A DNA stretch of 64,000 nucleotides from Arthrobacter sp. SLBN-100 (lineage in GTDB: Bacteria > Actinomycetota > Actinomycetes > Actinomycetales > Micrococcaceae). Every line of letters begins with the position of its first letter. Position 1 is the stretch's first letter. Where the stretch lies: the NCBI RefSeq assembly GCF_006715305.1, contig NZ_VFMY01000001.1, forward strand, positions 3,162,001-3,226,000, in the 5' to 3' direction. The notes under the pieces were generated by a model, which saw only the letters and a list, made by a program, of their open reading frames with translations, was not told where the DNA came from and did no database searches. A program made the translations under genes and the position numbers. Below are positions 32,948-41,413 of this stretch, one piece after another.

Positions 32948-34516
32948 ATGTCCAACCCCACTATCGCCATCGTCGGCAGCGGGCCCATCGGTTCCGCCTA
33001 CGCACGCGTGCTCCTGGAGCAGGTCCCCGACGCGCGGGTGGTGATGTTCGAAGCCGGGCCGCAGCTCACCGGGGTCCCCGGCGAGAGCGTCCGCAACATC
33101 CCCGACCCTGCCGAGAAGGCGCGTGCCCGTGAAATGTCCCAGGGGCCGCAGGCCGGCGCCTACCGGGAATCGCTCGGCATCCCGGCATCCACCGTCACGG
33201 AGGGCATGTTCACCGCCCGCCAAGGGACCCACCTCCTTGACTTCGGCGGCGCGGGCTCAGCCCACGCCCCCTCTTTCCCGGCCGCGGCTGCCGCCACCAA
33301 CGTGGGCGGCCAGGGTGCCCACTGGACCTGCGCCACGCCGTCGCCCGCCTTCAGCGAGAAGATCCCCTTCATCGCTGATGACGAGTGGGACGGGCTGGTT
33401 GAGGACGCCAAGCAGCTGCTGCACGTCCACAGCGCCGCCTTCGCGGATTCCAAGGTCGGCGAAGCCATTCGTACCCTCCTCGACGAAGAGTTCGGCGCGG
33501 AGCTGCCGGACGGCTACGGGGTGGGCACCCTTCCGGTGGCCGGGGACCCGCAGCCGGACGGGTCTGTACGCTGGGCGGGTGCCGACGTCGTCCTCGGACC
33601 GCTGATCGATAAGGAGAGCCCCCTCTCGAAGCAGTTCGAACTGCGTGACCTCACCCTGGTCCGCCGCGTTGAGCTGGAGGGACGCCGCGCCACCGGCGTC
33701 ACCGTCCAGGACCTGCGCACGGGGGAGGCCTCCTTCGTGGCAGCTGACATCGTTGTGGTGGCAGCGGATGCCTTCCGCTCCCCGCAGCTCCTGTGGGCAT
33801 CGGGCGTCCGTCCGAAGGCACTGGGCCATTACCTGACCGAGCATCCCGTGGTCATCTCCACGGTGGCGCTGGATGCCGAAAAGATGGGACGCTACGCGCG
33901 GGAAGAGGACCTCAAGGCCGAGCTGGCACGCCGCTCACTCAATCCGGCGGATCCGGTGGCGGCAGTGAACCGCATCCCGTTCTCCGAACCCGAGCACCCC
34001 TTCTCGGTCCAGGTGATGTACACCGAGACCACGCCATTTCCTATGGAGCCGGGCACCCCGTACTCGGAGAACCGCTGGGGCTACGTCAACATGGGCTATG
34101 GCCTGCGCAAGCACCCGCGCTACGAGGACGCCGTCACCTTTGACGACAACGAGCCGGACTACCGCGGCTTCCCGAACATGACCATCGAATATGCGCTCAC
34201 TGAGCGGGAGGAAACGGAGATCGCTCAGGCTACCGAGCGGCTGCGACGTGCAGGCAAGGCCCTTGGCGTCTTTGTTGCCGAGCCACGCCTCATGCCGAAC
34301 GGCTCCAGCCTGCACTACCAGGGCACCATGCGGATGGGCGCAACCAACGACGGCACCTCCGTGGCGGATCCGTGGTCGCGGGTGTGGGGCTACGAGAACC
34401 TGGTGGTGGGCGGCAACGCGCTCATTCCGACGGCGACGGCCATGAACCCCACCCTGATGAGCGTTGCCCTCGCGGTGCGCGGTGCGCGGAAGGTGGCCGA
34501 GGAACTGGGTTCCTGA
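32948..34516 (+). CDS. GMC/pyranose-oxidase-like flavoprotein (second copy), candidate glycoside 3-oxidase
   Basis: 522 aa from ATG 32948 after AAAGGAG; an upstream in-frame start lies inside the transporter gene. The FAD motif is IAIVGSGPIGSAYA. NVGGQGAHWTCATP is the pyranose-oxidase flavin-His segment; the active-site pair appears as SSLHYQGTMRMG and TAMNPTLMSVALAVRGA. It shares this architecture with the protein at 18643, but the middle (substrate) domain differs: residues about 300-420 include a YTETTPFPMEPGTPYSENRW stretch absent there. It probably oxidises a different glycoside. It lies 16 bases after the MFS stop. Confidence 0.8.
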   Translation: MSNPTIAIVGSGPIGSAYARVLLEQVPDARVVMFEAGPQLTGVPGESVRNIPDPAEKARAREMSQGPQAGAYRESLGIPASTVTEGMFTARQGTHLLDFGGAGSAHAPSFPAAAAATNVGGQGAHWTCATPSPAFSEKIPFIADDEWDGLVEDAKQLLHVHSAAFADSKVGEAIRTLLDEEFGAELPDGYGVGTLPVAGDPQPDGSVRWAGADVVLGPLIDKESPLSKQFELRDLTLVRRVELEGRRATGVTVQDLRTGEASFVAADIVVVAADAFRSPQLLWASGVRPKALGHYLTEHPVVISTVALDAEKMGRYAREEDLKAELARRSLNPADPVAAVNRIPFSEPEHPFSVQVMYTETTPFPMEPGTPYSENRWGYVNMGYGLRKHPRYEDAVTFDDNEPDYRGFPNMTIEYALTEREETEIAQATERLRRAGKALGVFVAEPRLMPNGSSLHYQGTMRMGATNDGTSVADPWSRVWGYENLVVGGNALIPTATAMNPTLMSVALAVRGARKVAEELGS

Positions 34517-34697
34517 CACCCTTCCGGGCCACCCGCTGCCCTTGGGTGTCCGTGGCGTCCATCCGTCCCGTGGATACCAGCTATCCCAAATCCATGATTC
34601 CGCGATAGCCCCAGTGTTGCCACAGTGAGGGAAGTCACTTTCGGTGCCCCAGCGGTGCCGTCCCCTCCGTGACCATCAAGAGGCTAAGGAAGATGCA
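34517..34697. promoter_or_regulatory. intergenic region before the MFS gene, with inverted repeat
   Basis: Contains GCTATC (34580-34585) and GATAGC (34604-34609), an inverted repeat with an 18-base spacer of the kind bound by LysR proteins; the LysR gene at 35962 is one gene downstream. A second pair, GACACCC/GGGTGTC (34515-34550), is long-looped and lacks a T-run. AAGGA precedes ATG 34698. No coding potential seen. Confidence 0.35.
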
Positions 34698-35915
34698 ATG
34701 GAGAATATTCAGCTCGCGGGTACCGCCAGGAACGGGACGGCCTGCCCCGCGGAGACGCGTCCGGCCGGGCGGTTCCAGGCGGCCCTGCTTGTTGCCGGCA
34801 GCTGCATGCCGGTGCTGGGCGCCGTTCTGCTGGCGCCCATCCTGCCGACATTAAGCCAGGTGTTTGCGGGCACCCCCGGCGTGGCCATCCTGGTACCGCT
34901 CACCCTGACGCTGCCGGCGTTGTTCGTGGCACTCTTCTCACCACTGGCCGGCTATGTTGCCGACCGCGTCGGCCGGAAGCAGCTCCTGGTCTTTGCCATG
35001 CTGGCCTACGCCGCCTTCGGGACGGCGCCGCTGTGGCTGACCAGCCTGGAGTCCATCGCAGTGTCCCGTGTCGGCGTCGGCATCGCGGAAGCCGCGATTA
35101 TGACGTGCTGCACCACCCTCCTCACCGACTACTACCAGGGCGAACAACGGAATAAGTACCTGGGCCTTCAGACCATGGTCAGCGCGCTCGCCGCCACGGC
35201 GTTCTTTGCCCTCGGCGGTGCCCTGGGCAGCATCAGCTGGCGGACGCCGTTCTGGCTGTACGCGGCCAGCGCCGTGATCGTTATCCCCATGATCTTCAAG
35301 CTGTGGGAGCCGGCACGGAGCCAGCGCACCGCTGCGGTCCGGACGCCGGTGCCGTGGCGGCAGATCGGCGCCCCGGCCGCAGTGACGCTGTTCGGCGGGA
35401 TCGTGTTCTACGCCCTCATCGTGCACCTGCCGTATGTCATCACCGGCCTCGGCATTGCCGACGCAGCACTCATCGGCCTCGCCGCGGCCATCGCATCCCT
35501 CGCCACGGCGGCCGGCGCCATCTCCTTCCGCTTCCTGGCGAAGCTGGGCACGAAGAACCTGCTGGCGCTCGCCTTCGGGCTGGCCGCCGTGGGACTCTCA
35601 CTCGTTTCCGTCGCAGGGAATGTTCCGCTGGCGATTGCCGGTGCCGTCATTGCCAGCGCGGGAACGGGTGTCCTGCTGCCCACCCTCCTGACCTGGGCTG
35701 TAAACGGGCTTGAATACCAGCAGCGTGGCCGCGGCACCGGCATCTGGACCGGAACTTTGTTCATCGGCCAGTTCCTGACTCCCATCGTCCTGGGCGCGGC
35801 TGCGGCGGCGCTGGGCAGCCTCGGCTTCGCGCTGGGCGCTTTGGGTATCGGATGCGCGGTGGCCCTCCTCGCGGTCCTGGTCCGGGGACCGCGGATTGTG
35901 CCAGTCAGTCATTAG
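34698..35915 (+). CDS. MFS transporter (12-segment)
   Basis: 405 aa from ATG 34698. Twelve hydrophobic segments; motif A as GYVADRVGRKQ after the second segment. The short N-terminal tail is hydrophilic. The subgroup resembles drug/metabolite:H+ antiporters, and substrate cannot be read from sequence. It is followed 46 bases later by a LysR gene in the same direction, which may regulate it. Confidence 0.84.
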   Translation: MENIQLAGTARNGTACPAETRPAGRFQAALLVAGSCMPVLGAVLLAPILPTLSQVFAGTPGVAILVPLTLTLPALFVALFSPLAGYVADRVGRKQLLVFAMLAYAAFGTAPLWLTSLESIAVSRVGVGIAEAAIMTCCTTLLTDYYQGEQRNKYLGLQTMVSALAATAFFALGGALGSISWRTPFWLYAASAVIVIPMIFKLWEPARSQRTAAVRTPVPWRQIGAPAAVTLFGGIVFYALIVHLPYVITGLGIADAALIGLAAAIASLATAAGAISFRFLAKLGTKNLLALAFGLAAVGLSLVSVAGNVPLAIAGAVIASAGTGVLLPTLLTWAVNGLEYQQRGRGTGIWTGTLFIGQFLTPIVLGAAAAALGSLGFALGALGIGCAVALLAVLVRGPRIVPVSH

Positions 35916-35961
35916 CCGGCCCTTGGAAGGGCGGAACTACGGGCACGGATAACCTGTGGGT

Positions 35962-36924
35962 ATGAAGAACCTGGACCTGAACCTGCTGCCCCAACTTCAG
36001 GTCCTGCTGGAACTGCGCAACATCTCCCGGGCGGCGGAGCGGCTCCAGCTCAGCCAGCCAGCCACCAGCGCCGCGATGGCCAGGCTCCGGCGCCATTTCG
36101 ACGACGAGCTCCTGGTCCGGAACGGGCGCACCTATGACCTCACGCCCTTTGCCCAGTCCCTGGTCCCGCTGGTTGATGAAGCGATGCTGCACATCCAGCG
36201 GGCCACCCGCGTGCGGTCCGGGTTCGACGCCGCGACCAGCGAACGTGAGTTCATCATCGCCGCCTCGGACTATGCGGCAGCGCTGATTGTGGGGCCGCTG
36301 CGGGGGATTCTGCGGGAAGAAGCGCCGGGTGTGTCCGTGGACTTCGTTCCCACCGCCGGCTCCGGATTTCAGGGTCAGATGGCCGATTACTCCAAGATCG
36401 ACCTGCTGGTGGGGCCTACGGGGTACCAGATGCAGGGAGCCAGCAAGCAGCTCTTCCGCGACAGCTTCGTGGCCGTGGCCGATGCCGGCAACCCCCTGCT
36501 CCAGCAGCCCCGCCTGACCCTCGAAGACCTGACGGCGGTGCCGCACGCCGTCGGCTATTTCGGCGAGGGCATCAGCACCCCGGCAGACAAGCTGTTCGAG
36601 TCCCGGGGCATCCAACGCCGGGTGGCGGCCGTGGTGGCCGGCTTCCTGTCCCTGCCGCTCCTGGTCGAAGGCACCGACCTTGTGGCGCTCGTCCCGCGGA
36701 TGCTGGCCGGTCGGGCGCAGCGCGGCGCGGACATCGTGGTGCTGGAGTTCTCCGGCGGGATCGAGGCGTCCCTGGTGGAGGCCATGTACTGGCACCCGTC
36801 CCAGGCGGAGGACCCGGCCAGCGTGTGGCTGCGGTCCGTGGTCCAGCGCTCCTGCGCGCGGCTTCACGAACTCTTCCCCGTTAGCCCACACCGGGTGGCC
36901 ATCCATGGGGCGGATGCCATCTAG
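35962..36924 (+). CDS. LysR-family transcriptional regulator, NodD-like
   Basis: 320 aa. The N-terminal helix-turn-helix LELRNISRAAERLQLSQPA is followed by a NodD-like effector domain containing SEREFIIAASDYAAAL, a block shared with the LysR at 13404. The start ATG 35962 gives the usual KNLDLNLL beginning. A paralogue of the first LysR in the window; targets may be the upstream MFS gene or the aromatic operon. Its C-terminus ends RVAIHGADAI. Confidence 0.87.
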   Translation: MKNLDLNLLPQLQVLLELRNISRAAERLQLSQPATSAAMARLRRHFDDELLVRNGRTYDLTPFAQSLVPLVDEAMLHIQRATRVRSGFDAATSEREFIIAASDYAAALIVGPLRGILREEAPGVSVDFVPTAGSGFQGQMADYSKIDLLVGPTGYQMQGASKQLFRDSFVAVADAGNPLLQQPRLTLEDLTAVPHAVGYFGEGISTPADKLFESRGIQRRVAAVVAGFLSLPLLVEGTDLVALVPRMLAGRAQRGADIVVLEFSGGIEASLVEAMYWHPSQAEDPASVWLRSVVQRSCARLHELFPVSPHRVAIHGADAI

Positions 36925-37055
36925 ATCCAAGGCTTGTGCCAGCTGCCGGCAGCGTCTCCTGACTCATTTTCTTCCCGTGACCGTGCCGCCCCGCAGACGT
37001 AGAATCGTGCCCAACGCGAGCTGGCAGCGTAGGCAGACAACCAAGGAGGACTCTT

Positions 37056-37613
37056 ATGAGCAATGTAACCACCAGCCCTGAGGCGGCGGCCGCCGCGCAG
37101 ACCCTGTTCCGGGTCGGTCTCGGAGGCGTGCTCATCGCCCACGGAACCCAAAAACTTTTCGGCTGGTTCGGCGGTGGAGGCGTTGAAGGAACCAGCCAGG
37201 GCATGCACGCCATGGGGTTCCGTCCCGCAAAACCCAGTGCCGTCCTCGCTGGCGTAGGTGAAGCAGGAGCGGGCCTTGCCCTGGGCCTGGGGCTCGCCAC
37301 CCCTGCCGCCGGCGCCGCCGCTGCAACCACCATGGGAGTCGCAGCCAGCGTCCACGCCCCGAGCGGCTTCTTCGCCCAAGAGGGCGGCCTCGAGTACCCG
37401 GCCGTGCTGGGCCTGGCAGCAACGGCGTTCACTATTGGCGGTTCCGGGCCCTTCTCCCTGGATGCGCTCACCGGCCATGTCCTGGACCGGCCCTGGATGC
37501 GGATCACCGCTTTGGCCGTGATTCCCACAGCCATCGCGGTCCAGATCTACCGTCGGCGGCAAGCTTTGGCCAGCGATGCCGCTGCACCGGCGGCAGGCGA
37601 GGCCGATGGATGA
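37056..37613 (+). CDS. DoxX-family membrane protein
   Basis: 185 aa. Begins with the DoxX signature RVGLGGVLIAHGTQKLFGWF and has about four hydrophobic segments, ending in a short cytoplasmic Ala-rich tail. DoxX proteins occur in quinone-linked or redox-stress membrane complexes. AAGGAGGA lies 7 bases before ATG 37056. It seems monocistronic. Confidence 0.82.
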   Translation: MSNVTTSPEAAAAAQTLFRVGLGGVLIAHGTQKLFGWFGGGGVEGTSQGMHAMGFRPAKPSAVLAGVGEAGAGLALGLGLATPAAGAAAATTMGVAASVHAPSGFFAQEGGLEYPAVLGLAATAFTIGGSGPFSLDALTGHVLDRPWMRITALAVIPTAIAVQIYRRRQALASDAAAPAAGEADG

Positions 37614-37732
37614 AAGCTGAACCTTTCCGCTTGACTATCCACGCGGCGGATACCACCTAGACCCAAAGGGCCGTTCCCCGTCCGGCCCATCCCTGCGAAA
37701 GTCGAAGAAACACGCTTTCGGAAGGACTCTTT

Positions 37733-38514
37733 ATGCCTGTCTCCAGCCAGCGCCTGGCCGGCAAGACTGCCGTCATCACCGGAACGGCCAGCGGCCAGGG
37801 CAGGGCGGCCGCGCTCGCCTTCGCCGAGGCAGGGGCCTTGGTGGTGGGCTGCGACATGGACGACGACGGCGCCGCGGCCACGGTCGCGGCGGTCACCGCC
37901 GCCGGGGGCCGGATGAGCAGCAGCCGGGTGGATCTCACGGACGAGGCAGCCGTGGCGGCCTGGGCTGCTGATGTCGCCGCCATGCACGGCCAGGTCCACG
38001 TCCTCTACGCCAACGCCGCAGTCACCCGCTTCGCACCGGTGGGGGAACTCACCTTCGATGACTGGAAATGGAACATTGAACACGAGATGGACGTGGTGTT
38101 CCTGCCGGTCAAGTACTTCTGGCCACAGCTGATCCAGGCTTCAAACGCCGCCATTGTCCTGGTGGGCTCCACAGCGGGGGTCACCGGCTCCATGACCAAC
38201 GGCCGGTGGGCCACACCGCTACGAAGGGAGCGGTGGTGGCCATGACCAAACAGCTTGCGGCGGAGGGGGCGCCGCATGGACTACGCGTTAACGCTGTCAG
38301 CCCCGGGATGATCCGTACCGCGGCAACCAAGGGCAACCTCCTGGCGCCGGACCATCCGATGCGGTCCATCGCCGGCAGCATCCCGCTGGGCCGGATCGGC
38401 GCGCCCGAAGAAGTGGCAAAGTGCGCCCTGTTCCTCGCCTCCGACGAGGCCTCCTACGTCACCGGCGCCAATTTGATGGTCGACGGCGGCTGGTCGGCTG
38501 TGCTGCCGGGCTGA
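37733..38514 (+). pseudogene. short-chain dehydrogenase/reductase, frameshifted
   Basis: The frame from ATG 37733 (GGAAGGA upstream) encodes the SDR nucleotide-binding half: TAVITGTASGQGRAAAL and VLYANAAVTR. After about residue 160 it leaves the family (SMTNGR then nonsense). The C-terminal half, GHTATKGAVVAMTKQLAAEG to MVDGGWSAVLPG, continues in another frame from about 38206. Adding one G within CCGGTGGG (about 38202-38208) would join them as a protein of about 260 aa. The active-site Tyr of YxxxK is replaced by His (H-T-A-T-K). Recent inactivation or a base-call error; cofactor binding would otherwise be intact. Confidence 0.8.
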
Positions 38515-38545
38515 TTCCCGCGGGGGCTGTCAGCTCAGGGGCTTC

Positions 38546-39328
38546 TTAGCGCAGGGCGTCGGAGATTGACTTCGCGCCGCCATGGCCGGACTGGCCGCCG
38601 TCCACCGGGATCTCGGCCCCCGCCACGAAGGAAGAGAGCGGGCTGAGGAGGAAGAGTACGACGGCGGCCACCTCCTCCACGCTTCCGGCGCGGCCCAGCG
38701 GGGTCTCGGCCAGGGTGGCGCGCCTGAACTCCGGCTTCGCGCCCGCCGTCATGGGTGTCTCGATAAAGCCCGGATGGACGGTATTTACCCGGATCCCGCG
38801 CGGCCCGAGTTCCATGGCCGCCACTTGGGACAGCCCGCGCAACGCCCACTTGCTGGCGGTATACGCCACGGGATAGTGGGCCGTCAGACCTGCAACAGAG
38901 CCGACATTAACAATCGAGGCCGCGGTCCCCATCAACGGCGTGAGCGCCTGGATCCCCAGCAGGCTTCCGGTCACGTTCACCTCATAGACCTTCTGCAGAT
39001 CGGCCACCGAGGCTTCGAGCAGCCGGCTGCGCCGCGTGATGCCGGCATTGTTGACCAGCCCGTCCACCTGCCATCCCTGGGACTGGATCCAGGCGGCGAG
39101 GCCGGACCAGCCGGAGGCATCGGCGACATCAAGCTGCCGGTACAGCAGCGCACCTGAAGAAGGCGCGGCCGAAGACGATCCCACCAGCCCGGCAGGCATA
39201 TCCGCCGCCAGGTCCGTGGCGATGACCCGCGCCCCGGCCTCCACCAGCAGGCGCGCCTCGGCGGCGCCCTGGCCCTGGCCGGCGCCGGTGACCACCACAG
39301 TCCGGCCGTCGAGCTGAAAGGAAACCAC
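38546..39328 (-). CDS. short-chain dehydrogenase/reductase
   Basis: About 260 aa from the GTG at 39328, immediately after the upstream FAH stop; an earlier ATG at 39358 lies inside that gene. Classical SDR: TVVVTGAGQGQGAAEA, LVNNAGITRR, the catalytic YTASK and PGFIETPM, ending VDGGQSGHGG. NAD(P)-dependent. Last gene of the seven-gene aromatic-degradation operon, probably acting on a ring-cleavage or side-chain intermediate. Confidence 0.87.
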   Translation of the reverse strand: MVSFQLDGRTVVVTGAGQGQGAAEARLLVEAGARVIATDLAADMPAGLVGSSSAAPSSGALLYRQLDVADASGWSGLAAWIQSQGWQVDGLVNNAGITRRSRLLEASVADLQKVYEVNVTGSLLGIQALTPLMGTAASIVNVGSVAGLTAHYPVAYTASKWALRGLSQVAAMELGPRGIRVNTVHPGFIETPMTAGAKPEFRRATLAETPLGRAGSVEEVAAVVLFLLSPLSSFVAGAEIPVDGGQSGHGGAKSISDALR

Positions 39329-39329
39329 G

Positions 39330-40328
39330 CTAGATTCCGGAAGGAACCGCAGCGGCAACCCGGTTGCGCGGACGGGTCCGGGCGGGAACGCGGGTCACGG
39401 CCTCGCGCCGGGCACCGACTGTGTTCTCGATGGTGCCGATGCCTTCCACCGTCATCCGCACCACGTCGCCGGTCTTCAGCGGCGGGGGAGTCTTGGAACC
39501 GTTCCGGCCCCAGAGCTCGGCCAGGCAGCCACTGCCGCAGGTGCCGGAGCCCAGGACATCGCCCGGCCGAACGACGGAGTCCTGCGAGGCGTAGGCCACC
39601 AGTTCGGCAAACGGCCAGCCCATATTGGACAGCAGGTCCTGGCCGATGGCTTCCCCGTTGACCTCCACAGCCATTGAGATCGGCAGGAAGCCCTCGGCGT
39701 CATGCAGGTCCTCGAACTCGTCCGCGGTGACAATCCAAGGCCCCAGCGTGTTGGCGAAGTCCTTGCCCTTGCACGGCCCCAGGCTGACCTTCATCTCCCG
39801 GCGCTGCAGGTCCCGGGCGGACCAGTCGTTAAGCACCGTGTAGCCGAAGATGTGCTGATGTGCCTCGGCGGCAGTCAGGTTGCGTCCGCCGCTGCCGGGA
39901 ACGCGTCCGACGACGGCGGCCACTTCCGTTTCGAAGTCCAGGTCCGTACAGCCCGCCGGAATACCAATCACCTCGCCGGTGCCCGTCACCGTGTGCGGGT
40001 TGGTGAAGTAGAAGGTGGGCGCCTCGTACCATTCGGGCACCACGCCGGCCACGCCGTCGATGCTCTTCCGCACGCCTTCGACGTGTTCCTCGAACGCTAC
40101 AAAGTCCCGGATGGTGGCCGGCACCAGCGGGGCGAGCAGACGCACCTCCGCCAGCGGAACGGCAGCAGCGGAACCAACCACCTGACGGGCAAGTGCCAGC
40201 GTCTCCTCGAGTCCGGCGTCCAACAGGGTTTGGACGCCCTGGCCTGCTGGCAGGGCAAAGCAGTTTCCGCCGTCCACAAAGCCGGACTGCGTCCCGCCGT
40301 CGTGGTTCCAGCGTGCAATCTTGACCAT
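39330..40328 (-). CDS. fumarylacetoacetate hydrolase (FAH)-family protein
   Basis: 332 aa. The FAH-fold metal site is visible as DLDFETEVAAVVG, with a further motif GYTVLNDWSARDLQRRE and PGDVLGSGTCGSGC near the end. Length and motifs fit fumarylpyruvate/acylpyruvate hydrolases or ring-fission isomerase-hydrolases. This is the first of two FAH genes in the operon, so one may isomerise or decarboxylate and the other hydrolyse. It starts 11 bases after the amidohydrolase stop. Confidence 0.87.
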   Translation of the reverse strand: MVKIARWNHDGGTQSGFVDGGNCFALPAGQGVQTLLDAGLEETLALARQVVGSAAAVPLAEVRLLAPLVPATIRDFVAFEEHVEGVRKSIDGVAGVVPEWYEAPTFYFTNPHTVTGTGEVIGIPAGCTDLDFETEVAAVVGRVPGSGGRNLTAAEAHQHIFGYTVLNDWSARDLQRREMKVSLGPCKGKDFANTLGPWIVTADEFEDLHDAEGFLPISMAVEVNGEAIGQDLLSNMGWPFAELVAYASQDSVVRPGDVLGSGTCGSGCLAELWGRNGSKTPPPLKTGDVVRMTVEGIGTIENTVGARREAVTRVPARTRPRNRVAAAVPSGI

Positions 40329-40339
40329 ATGCGTGTTCC

Positions 40340-41413
40340 TTAAGCGTTGCGTTGGGCGGTCAGGGCGGCCGCCGCGGTGATGCCCAGGGTGCGTGCGTTG
40401 CCGCCCAAAACCTGGGTTTCGTCGTCGGCAGGAAGTCCGGCAGCCTGCACCTCGTCCACAGGGAGGTCGGATCCCATGTCGAACGGGTAATCCGAGCCGA
40501 GCAGCACCTGCTCCGGGCCGGCGGCCGCCACGAGGGCCCGCAGTTCGGCGGGGCTGTGGACCAGCGAGTCGAAGTACAGCTTCTTCAGGTACGACGACGG
40601 CGGCTGGGCGCAGCCGTGTGCCTCCGGCCGGACCTTCCAGGCGTGGTCCGAGCGGCCCAGGGTGGTGGGGAGGTAGCCGCCGCCGTGGGCAGCCACAACC
40701 TTGAGGTCCGGGTGGCGGTCCAGGACTCCGCTGAAGATCAGGTGGGACAGGGCCACCGCGTTTTCCGCCGGCTGGGAGACGGTGTTGGCCAGGTAGAAGC
40801 GGTCCAGCCGCTCATCCAGGGAACAGCCGAACGGGTGCAGGAATACGAGGGCGCCCAGTTCCTCCGCGCGGCTCCAGAACGGCTCCAGCCGGGGGTCGGA
40901 CAGTTCCACGGTGCTGCGTTCCGGATCCTCCGGAGTGGCAGCGAATGAACCGATCTCCACACCCAGCAGGCCGCATTCCAGCACTGCATGCTCCAGGGCT
41001 TCCACCATCAGGGCAGGGTGCTGGAGCGGAACGAGGCCCAGGCCGTTGAGCCGGTCCGGTGCGCGGTCCACGAACTCCCGCACCGCCTGGTTGGCGGCCT
41101 TCGCCAGTTTGAGGGCCAGCTCCTCACCTGCGAAGTAGTAAAAGTGCGACGGCGACGGCGAGACCAGCTGCACGTCCACGCCTTGGGCATCCATGTCAGC
41201 GAGCCGGCGGTCCAGGTCCGTCAGCTGCGGCCAGCGCTCCTTGATCATCCTGCCCGACCCGGCCATGGACTCCGGCCCGTTGCGCCGCACCTCCAGGGCA
41301 TGCTGGGCGCCGAAGCCCTCGGGATCCGCCTCGGCCGCGAGCTGCTGCAGGGCCGGAAGCAGGACGTGGGCGTGGACATCCACGGTGGGCGCTTGAGCAG
41401 AAAGGGTGCTCAT
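40340..41413 (-). CDS. amidohydrolase 2-family protein, ACMSD/decarboxylase-like
   Basis: 357 aa from ATG 41413 with GAAGGA upstream. Metal-binding HxH is in VDVHAHVLLP near the N-terminus; the later His is in VVAAHGGGYLP and the Asp in LGSDYPFDMG. This arrangement is typical of aminocarboxymuconate-semialdehyde decarboxylase and related nonoxidative decarboxylases. In a meta-cleavage operon it most likely decarboxylates a ring-fission product or an aromatic acid. The start overlaps the monooxygenase stop (ATGA). Confidence 0.85.
   Translation of the reverse strand: MSTLSAQAPTVDVHAHVLLPALQQLAAEADPEGFGAQHALEVRRNGPESMAGSGRMIKERWPQLTDLDRRLADMDAQGVDVQLVSPSPSHFYYFAGEELALKLAKAANQAVREFVDRAPDRLNGLGLVPLQHPALMVEALEHAVLECGLLGVEIGSFAATPEDPERSTVELSDPRLEPFWSRAEELGALVFLHPFGCSLDERLDRFYLANTVSQPAENAVALSHLIFSGVLDRHPDLKVVAAHGGGYLPTTLGRSDHAWKVRPEAHGCAQPPSSYLKKLYFDSLVHSPAELRALVAAAGPEQVLLGSDYPFDMGSDLPVDEVQAAGLPADDETQVLGGNARTLGITAAAALTAQRNA

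Noticed and set aside
34515..34550. GACACCC/GGGTGTC inverted repeat as a terminator after the second GMC gene
   Set aside because: Only 7-base arms, a 22-base loop and no T-run.
36942..36953. Palindrome GCTGCCGGCAGC after the LysR gene
   Set aside because: Short, GC-rich and without a loop or T-run; expected by chance in this DNA.
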